From NCBI RefSeq assembly GCF_029223255.1, contig NZ_JARHUC010000009.1:124001-188000 (forward strand): 64,000 nucleotides of DNA, read 5' to 3'. Each line of letters begins with the position of its first letter. The stretch's first letter is position 1. Positions 1 to 8,850 of the stretch are shown here, one piece after another. The notes beneath the pieces were generated by a model that was given only the letters and a program-made list of their open reading frames with translations, did not search any database and had not been told where the DNA came from. A program made the position numbers and the translations under genes. Source of the DNA: Albimonas marina. GTDB taxonomy: Bacteria; Pseudomonadota; Alphaproteobacteria; Rhodobacterales; Rhodobacteraceae.

Positions 1-1
1 G

Positions 2-781
2 GGCGATCCCAACTGCGTGGTGCTGACGCCGGGGCCGCTGAACTCGGCCTATTACGAGCATTCCTTCCTCGCCGACCTGATGGGCGTCGAGCTGGTGGAG
101 CCGCAGGACCTGTTCGTCGACGACGGCAAGGTCTGGATGCGCACCACCCGCGGTCCGACCCGGGTGGACGTGATCTACCGGCGGATCGACGACGACTACC
201 TCGACCCGCTGTCGTTCCGCCCGGACTCGCTGCTGGGCGTGCCGGGGATCTTCGACGCCTATCGCGCAGGCGGCGTGACGCTTTGTTCGGCGCCGGGCGC
301 GGGCGTCGCGGACGACAAGGCGGTCTACACCTTCGTCCCCGACATGATCCGCTTCTACCTCAACGAGACCCCGATCCTCGAGAACGTGCCCACCTGGCGC
401 TGCGCGGAGCCCGACAGCTGCAAGTACGTGCTCGAGCATCTGGACGAGCTGGTGGTGAAGGAGGTCCACGGATCGGGCGGCTACGGCATGCTGATCGGGC
501 CCAAGGCCACCAAGGAGGAGCGCGAGGCCTATGCCGAGCGCATCAAGGCCGACCCGTCGGACTTCATCGCCCAGCCGACGCTGGACCTCTCGGCCACGCC
601 GACGCTGGCGCCGGGCGGGGTCTCGCCCCGCCACGTCGACTTCCGGCCCTACTGCCTGGTGGGCCAGCAGATGCGGCTGGTGCCCGGCGGGCTGACCCGG
701 GTCGCGCTGCGCGAGGGCTCGCTGGTGGTCAACTCCTCCCAGGGCGGCGGGGTCAAGGACACCTGGGTGCTGAGCGAATGA
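2..781 (+). CDS. Circularly permuted ATP-grasp protein, 3' part (5' end outside window)
   Basis: The frame is open from base 2, and no start codon for the family-length protein (about 470 residues) lies inside the window, so roughly the N-terminal half is missing. The visible 260 residues resemble the C-terminal half of the circularly permuted type 2 ATP-grasp family. Segments such as [30 protein letters not shown] and [12 protein letters not shown] (nucleotide-binding glycine-rich loop) support this. The family is predicted to ligate amino acids or peptides. It is followed after 43 bases by an alpha-E gene, then a transglutaminase and Anbu, the gene order known for this system. An internal GTG at 17 is in frame but is not a credible start. 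Confidence 0.88.
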   Translation, partial: GDPNCVVLTPGPLNSAYYEHSFLADLMGVELVEPQDLFVDDGKVWMRTTRGPTRVDVIYRRIDDDYLDPLSFRPDSLLGVPGIFDAYRAGGVTLCSAPGAGVADDKAVYTFVPDMIRFYLNETPILENVPTWRCAEPDSCKYVLEHLDELVVKEVHGSGGYGMLIGPKATKEEREAYAERIKADPSDFIAQPTLDLSATPTLAPGGVSPRHVDFRPYCLVGQQMRLVPGGLTRVALREGSLVVNSSQGGGVKDTWVLSE

Positions 782-824
782 CCGACGCCGGAACGCGCGC
801 CGAGACGCGGGAGGGAGCTCCGAA

Positions 825-1760
825 ATGCTGAGCCGGACGGCCGAAAACCTCTACTGGATGTCGCGCTACATCGAGCGGGCCGAATCCGTCGCCCGCCTGA
901 TGGAGATGGGCCAGCGCATGGCCATGCTGCCCGGCGCGGGCGAGCGGGACGAATGGCGATCCGTCGTCGCCTCCTGCGGCTGCGGGGACCTGTTCGGACC
1001 GGGGGAGCGGATCTCGGAGGTGCAGGCCGCCCGCGCGCTGGTGCTGGACGCCGAGAATCCCAACTCGATCCGCTCCTGCCTCGCGCAGGCGCGCGCCAAC
1101 GCCAAGGCGGTGCGCACCGCCCTGACGCGGGAGATGTGGGAGTCGCTCAACGACGGCTGGCGGCGGCTGGAGGGGGTGGACGACTCCGCCGCCTCGCTCC
1201 GCCGCGAGCTGCCGGAGCTGCTGGACTGGACCAAGCGGCGGGCGAACCTGCTGCGCGGCGCGGCCCAGACCTCGATGCTGCGCAACGAGGGCTGGGACTT
1301 CATGCGCATCGGCGGCTGCATCGAGCGCGCCGACATGACGCTGCGCCTGCTGGACGTGAAGTATTTCGTGCTGCTGCCCGAGACCGACGTGGTCGGCGGC
1401 GGGCGGGATCACCACCAGTGGACCTCGGTGCTGCACGCCACCTCGGCGACCCGCGCCTTCCACCACGTCTATCGCGGCGACTACGCGCCCTGGCAGATCT
1501 CGGACTTCCTGCTGCTGAACCGCAAGTTCCCGCGGTCGCTGCACTACTGCTATCGCCAGATCTCCTCCGGCCTGAACAGCCTGGAGCGGGAGTACGAGGC
1601 GCGCCACGACTGCCACGACACCGCCGAGGCCATGCTGCGGCGGCTGGAGAGCGTCCGCATGGGCGAGGTCTTCCAGCACGGCCTGCACGAGTTCGTCGGC
1701 GACGCCATGCGCGCGACCGCCCGCCTGTCGGGCGAGATCAGCCGCGCCTACCATTTCTGA
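825..1760 (+). CDS. Alpha-E domain protein (DUF403)
   Basis: This 311-residue protein begins MLSRTAENLYWMSRYIERAE, the typical opening of the alpha-E family, which is all-helical and of unproven biochemical role. A strong purine-rich site (GGGAGGGAG) stands 8 bases before the ATG. The length matches the family. It sits between an ATP-grasp gene and a transglutaminase gene, the standard neighbourhood. Alpha-E proteins are thought to act with the permuted ATP-grasp enzyme in making or attaching a small peptide, but that is inference from gene order. The downstream transglutaminase starts 14 bases after its stop, so the genes are almost certainly cotranscribed. Confidence 0.92.
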   Translation: MLSRTAENLYWMSRYIERAESVARLMEMGQRMAMLPGAGERDEWRSVVASCGCGDLFGPGERISEVQAARALVLDAENPNSIRSCLAQARANAKAVRTALTREMWESLNDGWRRLEGVDDSAASLRRELPELLDWTKRRANLLRGAAQTSMLRNEGWDFMRIGGCIERADMTLRLLDVKYFVLLPETDVVGGGRDHHQWTSVLHATSATRAFHHVYRGDYAPWQISDFLLLNRKFPRSLHYCYRQISSGLNSLEREYEARHDCHDTAEAMLRRLESVRMGEVFQHGLHEFVGDAMRATARLSGEISRAYHF

Positions 1761-1773
1761 AGGGAGAGGGCGC

Positions 1774-2625
1774 ATGCGCCTGAGCATCCGTCACAAGACG
1801 GTCTACGCCTTCGAGCCCGCCGCCCTGAAGCTCGCGCTTCGCCTGCGGCTGTGGCCGTCGGAGTTCGAGGGGCAGACGGTCGTCTCCTGGAAGGTGACCG
1901 TCAACGGCGAGGAGGCGACGCCGCTTCTGACCGACGATTTCGGCGACGCCATCGGGCAGTGGCATTCGCGCGAGCCGCTCGAGGGCGTCGAGATCCTGGC
2001 CGAGGGCGTGGTCGAGACCCAGGAGGTCGCGGGCGTGGTCCGCGGCCTGGGCCGCCAGCGCGCCGCCGGCGTGTTCCTGCGCGAGACCGAGCTGACCGAG
2101 CCCGACGACGCGATCTGCGAGCTGGCCGCCGAGGCCGCCGCGACCGCGGGCGACGAGGGCACGCTCGCCACCCTGCACGCGCTGAGCGCGGCGGTGCGCG
2201 AGGCCGTCGACTACAAGCCCGGCGCGACCGCCGCCGACACCACCGCGGCGCGCGCGCTGGCGATGGGCGCAGGCGTCTGCCAGGACCATGCCCACGTCTT
2301 CATCGCCGCCGCCCGCAGCCTGGGCATCCCCGCGCGCTACGTCTCGGGCTACCTGCTCGCGACCGAGGAGTTCGCGGGCGCGGACGAGCGGGGCGAGATC
2401 CACGAGACCCACGCCTGGGCCGAGGCCTTCGTCGAGGGCTTCGGCTGGGTCGGCTTCGACGCCGCCAACCAGGTCTGCCCGACCGAGCGCTACGTGCGCC
2501 TGGTGGCGGGGCTGGACGCGCGCGAGGCCGCGCCGATGCGCGGCTCGATCACCGGCCAGGTCGAGGAGACGCTGGAGGCCGAGGTCCGCATCACCGCCGG
2601 CGCCGCGCAGTCCCAGCAGCAGTGA
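1774..2625 (+). CDS. Transglutaminase-like cysteine protease
   Basis: The 283-residue protein starts MRLSIRHKTVYAFEPA, the bacterial transglutaminase-like N-terminal beta region, and then carries a transglutaminase core. The catalytic triad is visible: Cys169 in GVCQDHAH, His213 in ETHAWAEAF and Asp229 in GFDAAN. In this family the fold usually acts as a peptidase or amidase rather than a protein cross-linker. A GGGAGAGG site lies just before the ATG. It is the third gene of the ATP-grasp/alpha-E/transglutaminase/Anbu operon, so it may trim or transfer the peptide made by the ATP-grasp protein; this is inferred. No signal peptide is seen, so it is probably cytoplasmic. Confidence 0.92.
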   Translation: MRLSIRHKTVYAFEPAALKLALRLRLWPSEFEGQTVVSWKVTVNGEEATPLLTDDFGDAIGQWHSREPLEGVEILAEGVVETQEVAGVVRGLGRQRAAGVFLRETELTEPDDAICELAAEAAATAGDEGTLATLHALSAAVREAVDYKPGATAADTTAARALAMGAGVCQDHAHVFIAAARSLGIPARYVSGYLLATEEFAGADERGEIHETHAWAEAFVEGFGWVGFDAANQVCPTERYVRLVAGLDAREAAPMRGSITGQVEETLEAEVRITAGAAQSQQQ

Positions 2626-2739
2626 CGCCGCCGCCCCCGCGCCCGGCCGCGGCGCGTGACAGCGCGGGGGAACTCGTCTAAGCGGCGCGCGTCGCGGGGT
2701 CTGCCGCGACGGCGGGCGGGACCGGGGAGAATCGGGCGG

Positions 2740-3477
2740 ATGACCTATTGCGTGGGGCTGCGGCTGGACGCCGGGCTGGTGATGCTGTCGGACACGCGCA
2801 CCAACGCCGGCCTCGACAACATCTCCCGCTTCGGAAAAATGTTCACCTGGGAGCGGCCGGGCGAGCGGGCGTTGTGCCTGATGACCGCCGGCAACCTCTC
2901 GATCACCCAGGGCGTCGTCACCGCGCTGAACGAGGCCTGCGCCAAGGCCGAGGCCGGCGAGGACATCGAGTGCCTGCTCACCTGCTCGACCATGTTCCGC
3001 GCCGCCCAGCTGGTCGGCGACGCGATGGCCGCCCAGCAGAAGCGCTATCGCGAGCAGCTCGAGGAATCCGGCGCACGCTCGGGGGCGACGATGATCCTGG
3101 GCGGGCAGCGGGCGGGCGGCCGCTCGCGCCTGTTCCTGATCTACGATGCGGGCAACTTCATCGAGGCGACCGAGGACACCGCCTTCTTCCAGATCGGCGA
3201 GCACAAGTACGGCAAGCCGATCCTGGACCGGGTGATCACGCCCGACACGCCGATCTCGGCCGCGCTGAAGGCGGCGTTCGTGTCGATGGATTCGACCCTG
3301 CGCTCCAACCTCTCGGTCGGGATGCCGCTCGACCTCGCGGTTCTGCCCGCGGGGGAGCTGCGCTTCTCGGTCCGCCGGCGGATGGAGCAGGACGACGCCG
3401 AGTTCGCCAAGGTTTCGGGCGCCTGGTCCGATTCCCTGAAGGCCGCGTTCAGCAGCGTGCCCGAGATTTCCCTTTGA
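2740..3477 (+). CDS. anbu: Anbu (bacterial proteasome homologue, BPH)
   Basis: The start at 2740 is chosen because the mature N-terminus of this family begins directly after Met: M-TYCVGLRLDAGLVMLSDTR. Thr1 after Met removal is the expected nucleophile, with Asp17 (in LSDTR) and Lys32 (in FGKM) as the other catalytic-site residues. The 245-residue length fits Anbu, and the sequence around SDTRTNAG is characteristic. An in-frame ATG at 2656 would add 28 basic residues and hide Thr1, so it is rejected. Known homologues assemble into self-compartmentalised rings or a helical lock-washer form. It is encoded 114 bases after the transglutaminase stop, in the operon order described for Anbu. Confidence 0.93.
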   Translation: MTYCVGLRLDAGLVMLSDTRTNAGLDNISRFGKMFTWERPGERALCLMTAGNLSITQGVVTALNEACAKAEAGEDIECLLTCSTMFRAAQLVGDAMAAQQKRYREQLEESGARSGATMILGGQRAGGRSRLFLIYDAGNFIEATEDTAFFQIGEHKYGKPILDRVITPDTPISAALKAAFVSMDSTLRSNLSVGMPLDLAVLPAGELRFSVRRRMEQDDAEFAKVSGAWSDSLKAAFSSVPEISL

Positions 3478-3502
3478 ATTCGACGTCTTGATGAACGTTG
3501 AC

Positions 3503-3518
3503 TTAACATCAATTGAAC
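3503..3518 (+). promoter_or_regulatory. Possible CtrA-like site (TTAA-N7-TGAAC)
   Basis: The AT-rich stretch after anbu holds TTAACATCAATTGAAC, which matches the alphaproteobacterial CtrA consensus TTAA-N7-TTAAC except for one base in the second half. It lies about 280 bases upstream of the TadE gene. CtrA is known to control pilus genes in Caulobacter, which makes the placement sensible, but a single near match is weak evidence. Confidence 0.3.
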
Positions 3519-3616
3519 AAATGAACGTGCAAACGTCGCTCGGATACGATTCAGGCGGCATTGTTTCCGAATCGGCCCTGCGCAAGAGGTGCGTCAACGA
3601 TTAACCACGCAAACTC

Positions 3617-3644
3617 TTGCTGACGGGACGAAAGAAGCTAATAT
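3617..3644 (+). promoter_or_regulatory. Candidate sigma-70-type promoter for the TadE/TadG genes
   Basis: TTGCTG (3617-3622) and TAATAT (3639-3644) are separated by 16 bases and lie in the most AT-rich part of the 320-base gap between anbu and the TadE gene. Transcription would start near 3651 and leave a leader of about 150 bases. A 62-codon reading frame at 3589 overlaps this signal and has no ribosome site, so I treat the whole gap 3478-3797 as regulatory. Confidence 0.45.
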
Positions 3645-3797
3645 GAATGTCGGTCGGCGACTCCACGTCGTGTTCATGAATCGTTTCATGGACGCAACGA
3701 AATCGCCGAACCGGTTCGAGGGTCCGGTCCACCAGTGCGTAGGCGATCGGCGTTTCCTCGGGGCGGGTAAAGCGTAAGCGTTGTCCGGGAGGACATC

Positions 3798-4205
3798 ATG
3801 AGTGTGTTCAAGCGCATCCGCGCGCTGTTGCGGGATCGAGAGGGATCGACCACGGTCGAATTCGCCCTCTGGCTTCCGATCTTCTTCATGATCTTCGGCG
3901 TCGCCACCGACGCCGCTCTCCTGATGCATCGCCAGACGCAGCTGATCGACATGGCGCGAACCGCTTCGCGACAGGTCTCCCTCGGCATGGCCACCCAGGC
4001 GCAGGCGGAAGCCTTCGTCATGAGCCACTTCGCCCCGGACAGCGCCGGCGCGGCGACGGTCTCGATCGCCGACGGCTACGTCAACGCGTCGATCACCATG
4101 CCGTTCAGCGAAGTCGTCATCTTCAGCTTCTTCCTGACCGGCGACAGCTCGCTGAATGCATCGATCACCATGGTGAACGAGGCTTCGGCGAGCGCAAGCA
4201 GCTGA
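3798..4205 (+). CDS. TadE-like pilus assembly pseudopilin
   Basis: This 135-residue protein has the TadE plan. A short basic N-terminus is followed by DREGSTTVEFALWLPIFFMI, where the Glu-containing prepilin-like motif leads into one membrane helix (about residues 20-42), then a small extracytoplasmic domain. The site GGGAGGACATC precedes the ATG. TadE proteins are minor pseudopilins of Tad/Flp tight-adherence pili and are processed by TadV. The next gene, TadG-like, starts 10 bases on. No flp, tadA or rcp genes are in the window, so this pair probably works with a Tad locus elsewhere. Confidence 0.82.
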   Translation: MSVFKRIRALLRDREGSTTVEFALWLPIFFMIFGVATDAALLMHRQTQLIDMARTASRQVSLGMATQAQAEAFVMSHFAPDSAGAATVSIADGYVNASITMPFSEVVIFSFFLTGDSSLNASITMVNEASASASS

Positions 4206-4215
4206 GGGCCGGCGC

Positions 4216-5634
4216 ATGACCCGGCCCGCGCTCCTCCCCCTGGCGAGCTGCGCGAGGCGCCTCGTCAAGGACGAAGACGGATCGGCCTCGGTCTGGTCGA
4301 TCTTCTGGATGACGATGATGATGATCGTTTCCGGCTTCACGCTCGACGTCTCCAACGCCTACCGGATCCGCGCGCTGCTGCAGGCCACCGCCGACGCCTC
4401 GGCCCTGGCCGCGGTGCGCGAGCTGCCCGACGCGGACGCGGCGCGCACCGCCGCGATCTCGCTCAGCCAGGTGAACATGCCGCTCGCGGACAACGGCAAC
4501 GTGATGCTGCCGGGCATGGTCGTCGTGGGCGCGTGGGACGCGGAGTCCAACAGCTTCCAGCCGGGCGCCGAGCCCTATGACGCGGTGAAGGTCTACGCCG
4601 CGCGCGGCAACGGCGCGGGCCTCGACGTGCCCACCTTCCTGATGGGGCTGGTGGGGCGCAACGACTGGCAGATCGCGGCCTCCTCCACCGCGCGGGTGCG
4701 CTCGGGCGTGAGCGGCGGGGTCAAGAACCTGTGCCCCGGCGCGATCATCCTCTCGACCCAGGACGTCCAGATGGGCGGCAACAACACGCTGACCGACGGC
4801 GTGTGCGTGCATGGCGAGACCGAGGTGAAGTTCGGCGGCTCGTCCTACTTCACCGCGGACGTGCGGATCTCCTCGTTCTACCCGGACAACATCTACATCG
4901 GCGACGTCGACACCGACAGCCCGGCCGGCGAGGCTGAGGTGAAGGTCACCGATCCGGTGCACATCGACCCGGTGATCCTGCCGGTTCTGAACACGATGTT
5001 CGACGACCTGTGGGCGGAGCTCTACGACTCCGGCGTCACCACCTACTCGGGCGACCTGCTGCCCGACTTCGTCAAGGACCCGGCGACGGGCGCGGCGAAG
5101 GTCGTGCGGGTGAACCAGTGGTGGTGGACCGTGCAGCCGGGCGATTTCGAGCCCTACACCATCTATGTCGTCAACCACGGCATGCAGATGGCCGGCAAGG
5201 TGGACGCCCAGAACATCGCGGTGATCGCCAAGGGCCAGATCGGCATGGGCGGCGGGCCGCGGCTCTACTTCAACGACGTCTTCTTCTTCGGCGAAGGGAC
5301 GCTGAACTTCTCGGGCTCCGCCTCCTATGGCGAGCCGGACCACTACTGCGACGACGGGCAGTTCGACGTCTACATGTTCTCGAAGAACCGGATCTCGCTG
5401 GGCGGGTCGAGCCCGGGCGACTGGACTTACGGCTACCTGGGCGCGGCGCCGCAGTTCCACCCCGGCGGGTCGTTCAAGGCCGCGGGCGGGATCTACGTCG
5501 AGGCGGCCTCGAGCGTCCAGGTCGGCGGCAACGCGCAGATCGCGGGCTGCGGCACGGCGCTCGACGCCTACATCCCGATCGTCCACATCAATGAGGAAGA
5601 GACGATCGTGGTCGGCGGCGCGCTGGTTCAGTAA
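4216..5634 (+). CDS. TadG-like pilus assembly protein
   Basis: The 472-residue product opens with a cytoplasmic stretch and KDEDGSASVWSIFWMTMMM, a hydrophobic helix near residues 27-46, followed by TLDVSNAYRIRALLQATADA. This is the Flp pilus-assembly TadG N-terminal signature. The remainder is a Gly/Ser/Thr-rich, secreted-type region with repeated GG-x-SS and QVGGNAQI-like turns that suggest a beta-solenoid or beta-rich fold. Its start lies 10 bases after the TadE stop, so the two are cotranscribed. The von Willebrand domain found in some TadG proteins is not evident. A strong hairpin terminator follows about 100 bases downstream. Confidence 0.75.
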   Translation: MTRPALLPLASCARRLVKDEDGSASVWSIFWMTMMMIVSGFTLDVSNAYRIRALLQATADASALAAVRELPDADAARTAAISLSQVNMPLADNGNVMLPGMVVVGAWDAESNSFQPGAEPYDAVKVYAARGNGAGLDVPTFLMGLVGRNDWQIAASSTARVRSGVSGGVKNLCPGAIILSTQDVQMGGNNTLTDGVCVHGETEVKFGGSSYFTADVRISSFYPDNIYIGDVDTDSPAGEAEVKVTDPVHIDPVILPVLNTMFDDLWAELYDSGVTTYSGDLLPDFVKDPATGAAKVVRVNQWWWTVQPGDFEPYTIYVVNHGMQMAGKVDAQNIAVIAKGQIGMGGGPRLYFNDVFFFGEGTLNFSGSASYGEPDHYCDDGQFDVYMFSKNRISLGGSSPGDWTYGYLGAAPQFHPGGSFKAAGGIYVEAASSVQVGGNAQIAGCGTALDAYIPIVHINEEETIVVGGALVQ

Positions 5635-5734
5635 AGCCGACCGGCCCGCGGCGGCGGGCGGCCCTCGTCGCCCGCTGCGCGGACGTCTCGCCCCGCCCCG
5701 CCGCCCCGTCCCGAATTTCCGGTCGCAGCCGGCG

Positions 5735-5771
5735 CCGCGTCCCTCCGTAAGGGGGGACGCGGTCTTCGTTT
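5735..5771 (+). terminator. Intrinsic terminator after the TadG-like gene
   Basis: A 12-bp stem closes on a GTAA tetraloop at 5747-5750. The outer nine pairs (5735-5743 with 5754-5762) are perfect and the inner three include one T-G pair. TCTTCGTTT follows. It separates the converging TadG-like gene and lytic transglycosylase gene. Confidence 0.8.
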
Positions 5772-5819
5772 CAGCCTCGTCGTGTCAGGCGGCGGGGCGC
5801 GTCGCGCGGGACGGCCGCT

Positions 5820-7799
5820 TCAGCGCTTCAGCAGGGCGGTCAGCTCGGGCGTCTGGGGCCGGCCGCTCAGGCGCTGCTCGTAGACATGCACGCCCTCCAT
5901 GACCCGCTGGACGTAGTTGCGGGTCTCGTCGAAGGGGATGGTCTCGATCCAGTCGACCATGTCCAGGCGCCCGCCGCGCGGGTCGCCGAACTGGGCGATC
6001 CACTGGCGCACCCGGTTCGGCCCGGCGTTGTAGCCCGCCGCCGCCAGCGGCCAGGAACCGAACTCGTCGATCAGGCCCGCGAGGTAGTCGGTGCCCAGCC
6101 GCGCGTTGTAGCGCCAGTCGGCGGTCAGCCGGCCGAGGTCGTAGCCGATGCCCAGCCGCCCCGCCACCAGCTTCGCCGTGCCCGGCATCAGCTGCATCAG
6201 CCCGCGCGCGCCGGCGTGGGAGATCGCCTCGGGGTTCATCTCGCTTTCCTGCCGCGCGATGGCGAGCGCGAGCGCCGGCGGCACGCGGCCCGACGCCTCG
6301 GCGAGGTCGACCACCGGGTAGTAGGGCGTCGGCAGCACGATGCCGCCGTTGGCGGCCATCTTGGCGGCGCGCACCGCGACCTCGGGCCGGTCGAGCTCCA
6401 GCGCCAGGTGGGCGATGGCGGCCTGGTCGCGGGGGTTCGTGGCCTCGGCCGCGGCGTTGGTCAGCAGCCAGTGGCTGCGCCCGCGGTCCCCGGCCCAGTG
6501 CAGCAGCACGCCCGCGCGGACCTGGTTGCTCTCGATCGCGGCGGCGCTGCGCCAGTCGGTAGGGGCGTCGACGCCGGTCAGGGAGCCGTCGGGCCCCGCG
6601 CCCACGCGCTCGGCCGCGAGCTGGCCGTAGAAGCTGGTCTGCCAGCGCGCGCCTTCCAGGTAGGCCTTCTTCGCGCCCGAGGAATCCCCCGCCGCCTCCC
6701 GCGCGCGGCCCATCCAGTACCAGCCGCGCCCGAGGCTGATGGGCGTGTCCACCGTCTCGATGAAGCGGGCGAAATGCGCCTGGGCGGCGGCGGAATCGTT
6801 CAGCCAGCGCAGCGCGATCCAGCCCGACAGCCACTCCAGCTCGCTGTAGTCGTAGCCGTCCGACGGGCTGAGGTGGTGCTGCGCGGCCAGCACGTAGGCC
6901 TGCCGGTAGCGCCCGGCGCGCTGATCCGCACGCACCATGTCGATGCGCTCGTCCGCCCAGGCCGAGGGGCGGCCCAGGGCGGCGGCCGAGGTCGAGCGTT
7001 CGCGCATCATCTGCTCGGCGCTGTCGCGCAGGCCGTGCTTCTCGCGCCAGCGGAACCGCTCGTACGCAAGCCCGGCGTCGCCGGCGAGCGCCGAGGGCAC
7101 GCGCGCCACCAGCGTGTCGACGCCCGCGTCGCCCCGGCGAAGCGAGATCCGGGCGCGGGCCAGCGCCTGGTGGGCGGCGTCGACGCGGCCGAGCATCCGC
7201 TCCGCCTCGCCGGTCAGGCCGCGCCACAGCAGCATGTCCAGCCGCTCGACGTGATGGGGGGCGAGCACGCCGCCCCACTTGGCGCTCAGGCGCGCCTCCT
7301 GGTCCGGGGTCAGCGACAGCTGGGTCCAGGCGCGCACGACGGTGGCGCGGGCCGCGTCGGTGCGCCCTTCCGAAAGCTGCGCATCGGCCAGCGCCAGCGC
7401 GCCGGCGCCGGTCAGCGGCGCGGTTTGCGCGAAGAAGGCCGCGACCTCCGCGGGGCGGAGGTTGGGGGGCATCTTCTCTTCCGCATCGCGGCGGATGCGG
7501 TCGGTCTGGGGCCAGTCGGGGTTGCGCGCCAGGAAGTCCCGCGCGTCGAAGAAGCCGCCCTCGCCCGCCGCCAGCCAGCGCCAGCGGACGTAGTCGACGG
7601 CCGCCGGATCGCGCATCGCGTCCGCGTACTGGAAGGCCGAGGCCCATTCGTCGGCGCGCACCGCCTCGGCCACCGGCGCGAAGCGGGCGCCTTCGGAGCG
7701 GGAGGGGAACGCCGCCGCGGGCAGGGCGGTGGAGCTGAGCAGCAGCGCCGTCGCCAGGAGAATCCCGGCGGGTCGGCGGAAACGCCGAAGGGGGGTCAT
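5820..7799 (-). CDS. slt: Soluble lytic murein transglycosylase
   Basis: The 659-residue protein has an export signal (MTPLRRFRRPAGILLATALL, cleavage after about residue 30), a long alpha-helical superhelical region, and a C-terminal SLT domain. The catalytic Glu518 lies in IARQESEMNPEA, followed by GARGLMQLMPGTA and AAGYNAGPNRV, the hallmarks of family 1 lytic transglycosylases. These cleave the MurNAc-GlcNAc bond in peptidoglycan and form 1,6-anhydro ends in the periplasm. The length fits Slt70-like enzymes. AAAGGC lies six bases before the ATG. It is a single gene bounded by a terminator at its 3' end. Confidence 0.93.
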   Translation of the reverse strand: MTPLRRFRRPAGILLATALLLSSTALPAAAFPSRSEGARFAPVAEAVRADEWASAFQYADAMRDPAAVDYVRWRWLAAGEGGFFDARDFLARNPDWPQTDRIRRDAEEKMPPNLRPAEVAAFFAQTAPLTGAGALALADAQLSEGRTDAARATVVRAWTQLSLTPDQEARLSAKWGGVLAPHHVERLDMLLWRGLTGEAERMLGRVDAAHQALARARISLRRGDAGVDTLVARVPSALAGDAGLAYERFRWREKHGLRDSAEQMMRERSTSAAALGRPSAWADERIDMVRADQRAGRYRQAYVLAAQHHLSPSDGYDYSELEWLSGWIALRWLNDSAAAQAHFARFIETVDTPISLGRGWYWMGRAREAAGDSSGAKKAYLEGARWQTSFYGQLAAERVGAGPDGSLTGVDAPTDWRSAAAIESNQVRAGVLLHWAGDRGRSHWLLTNAAAEATNPRDQAAIAHLALELDRPEVAVRAAKMAANGGIVLPTPYYPVVDLAEASGRVPPALALAIARQESEMNPEAISHAGARGLMQLMPGTAKLVAGRLGIGYDLGRLTADWRYNARLGTDYLAGLIDEFGSWPLAAAGYNAGPNRVRQWIAQFGDPRGGRLDMVDWIETIPFDETRNYVQRVMEGVHVYEQRLSGRPQTPELTALLKR

Positions 7800-7996
7800 C
7801 GCAACGCCTTTCGCCTCTGGCCGCCGGTCTTCGCCGGCTGACCTGTTCGGCGGTCACCATAACACGAGCGCGAGCCGCGGCGAATGGTGACTTGGGCCGC
7901 GCAACGGCCGTGCAGGGGCGGACCGATCACGATTTCGCAGGGTGACGCGCGCGTTTCCGCGCCGCGGAAGTCGCCTTCGCGGCGCGGTCGGCCGCC

Positions 7997-8767
7997 CTAC
8001 CAGCCCGGCCCGGCGGAGGCGCCGCCGTCCACGGTCAGCACCGTCCCCGTCACGAAGCGGGCCGCGTCCGACAGCAGGAACAGGGCGGCGTCCGCGACCT
8101 CCTCGGCCGCCGCGGGCCGGCCGAGCGGCGCGGCGGCGCGCCAGCGGGCGAGGCCCTCGGACCACTGCGCCTCCAGCCCCGGCCGGTCGATCAGGCCGGG
8201 GGCGAGCGCGTTGACCCGCGTGGGCGCAAGCTCCAGCGCCGCGGCCTTCGCCAGCATCTCCAGCCCGGCCTTGGAGCTCGCGTAGGCCAGATGCCCCGGC
8301 GCCGGCCGCGTCCCCTCGATCGAGGAGATCAGGAGCGCCGCGCGCCGCGCAGGCTCGGGGCCCGTCTGGGCGGCGAAGGCGGCGAGCAGGGCGCGGGCGG
8401 CGTCGAGGTTCACCGCCATCACCTCCCGCCACGCCGCGGCGTCGGCCATCGGCGCGAGGTCCTGGCGCGCCGCCGCGTGGACCAGCAGGTCGAGCGGTCC
8501 GGCGCCCCCGACCAGCGTGGGGATGCGCTCGAGGTCGCGCAGGTCCGCCCGGACCGCGCGCGCGGCGCGCCCCTCGTCGCGCAGCCGCGCGGCCAGCGCC
8601 TCGGCCGAGGAGGCGTTGGCATGGGCCTGAAGGATCACCTCCGCCCCCGCCTCCGCCAACCGCCGGGCCAGCGCCGCCCCCAGCCCGCCCGAGGCGCCGG
8701 TGACCAGCGCCCGGCGACCGGAGAGGTCGAGCAGGGCGGCGACGGGCGGGGGCGCGGCATCGGTCAT
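7997..8767 (-). CDS. SDR-family oxidoreductase
   Basis: A 256-residue classical short-chain dehydrogenase/reductase. The cofactor loop is TGASGGLG near residue 23, with catalytic Ser in LISSIEG and the YASSK motif (Tyr-x3-Lys), and the C-terminal FVTGTVLTVDGG stretch. GGAG precedes the ATG by seven bases. The usual NAG motif is replaced by HAAAR, a modest departure. It follows the purine nucleoside phosphorylase gene by 83 bases on the same strand, so it may be cotranscribed with the nucleoside salvage pair, though its substrate cannot be told. Confidence 0.85.
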   Translation of the reverse strand: MTDAAPPPVAALLDLSGRRALVTGASGGLGAALARRLAEAGAEVILQAHANASSAEALAARLRDEGRAARAVRADLRDLERIPTLVGGAGPLDLLVHAAARQDLAPMADAAAWREVMAVNLDAARALLAAFAAQTGPEPARRAALLISSIEGTRPAPGHLAYASSKAGLEMLAKAAALELAPTRVNALAPGLIDRPGLEAQWSEGLARWRAAAPLGRPAAAEEVADAALFLLSDAARFVTGTVLTVDGGASAGPGW

Positions 8768-8850
8768 CGGGGCTCTCCGGTCGGGGCTGGGGGCGAGGAA
8801 CGTCTCCGGTGCGCCGGCGCGTCGGCCGGCGGGGTCAGGTCAGGCGGGGC

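Noticed and set aside
1738-3597. Minus-strand frame of 619 codons opposite the transglutaminase and Anbu genes
   Set aside because: It is the reverse complement of two well-identified genes, is rich in Arg/Gly/His/Ala, has no recognisable domain and arises from the strong codon bias of GC-rich DNA.
3589-3777. Small 62-codon plus-strand frame before the TadE gene
   Set aside because: No ribosome site, no recognisable sequence, and it overlaps the best promoter-like signal in the gap.
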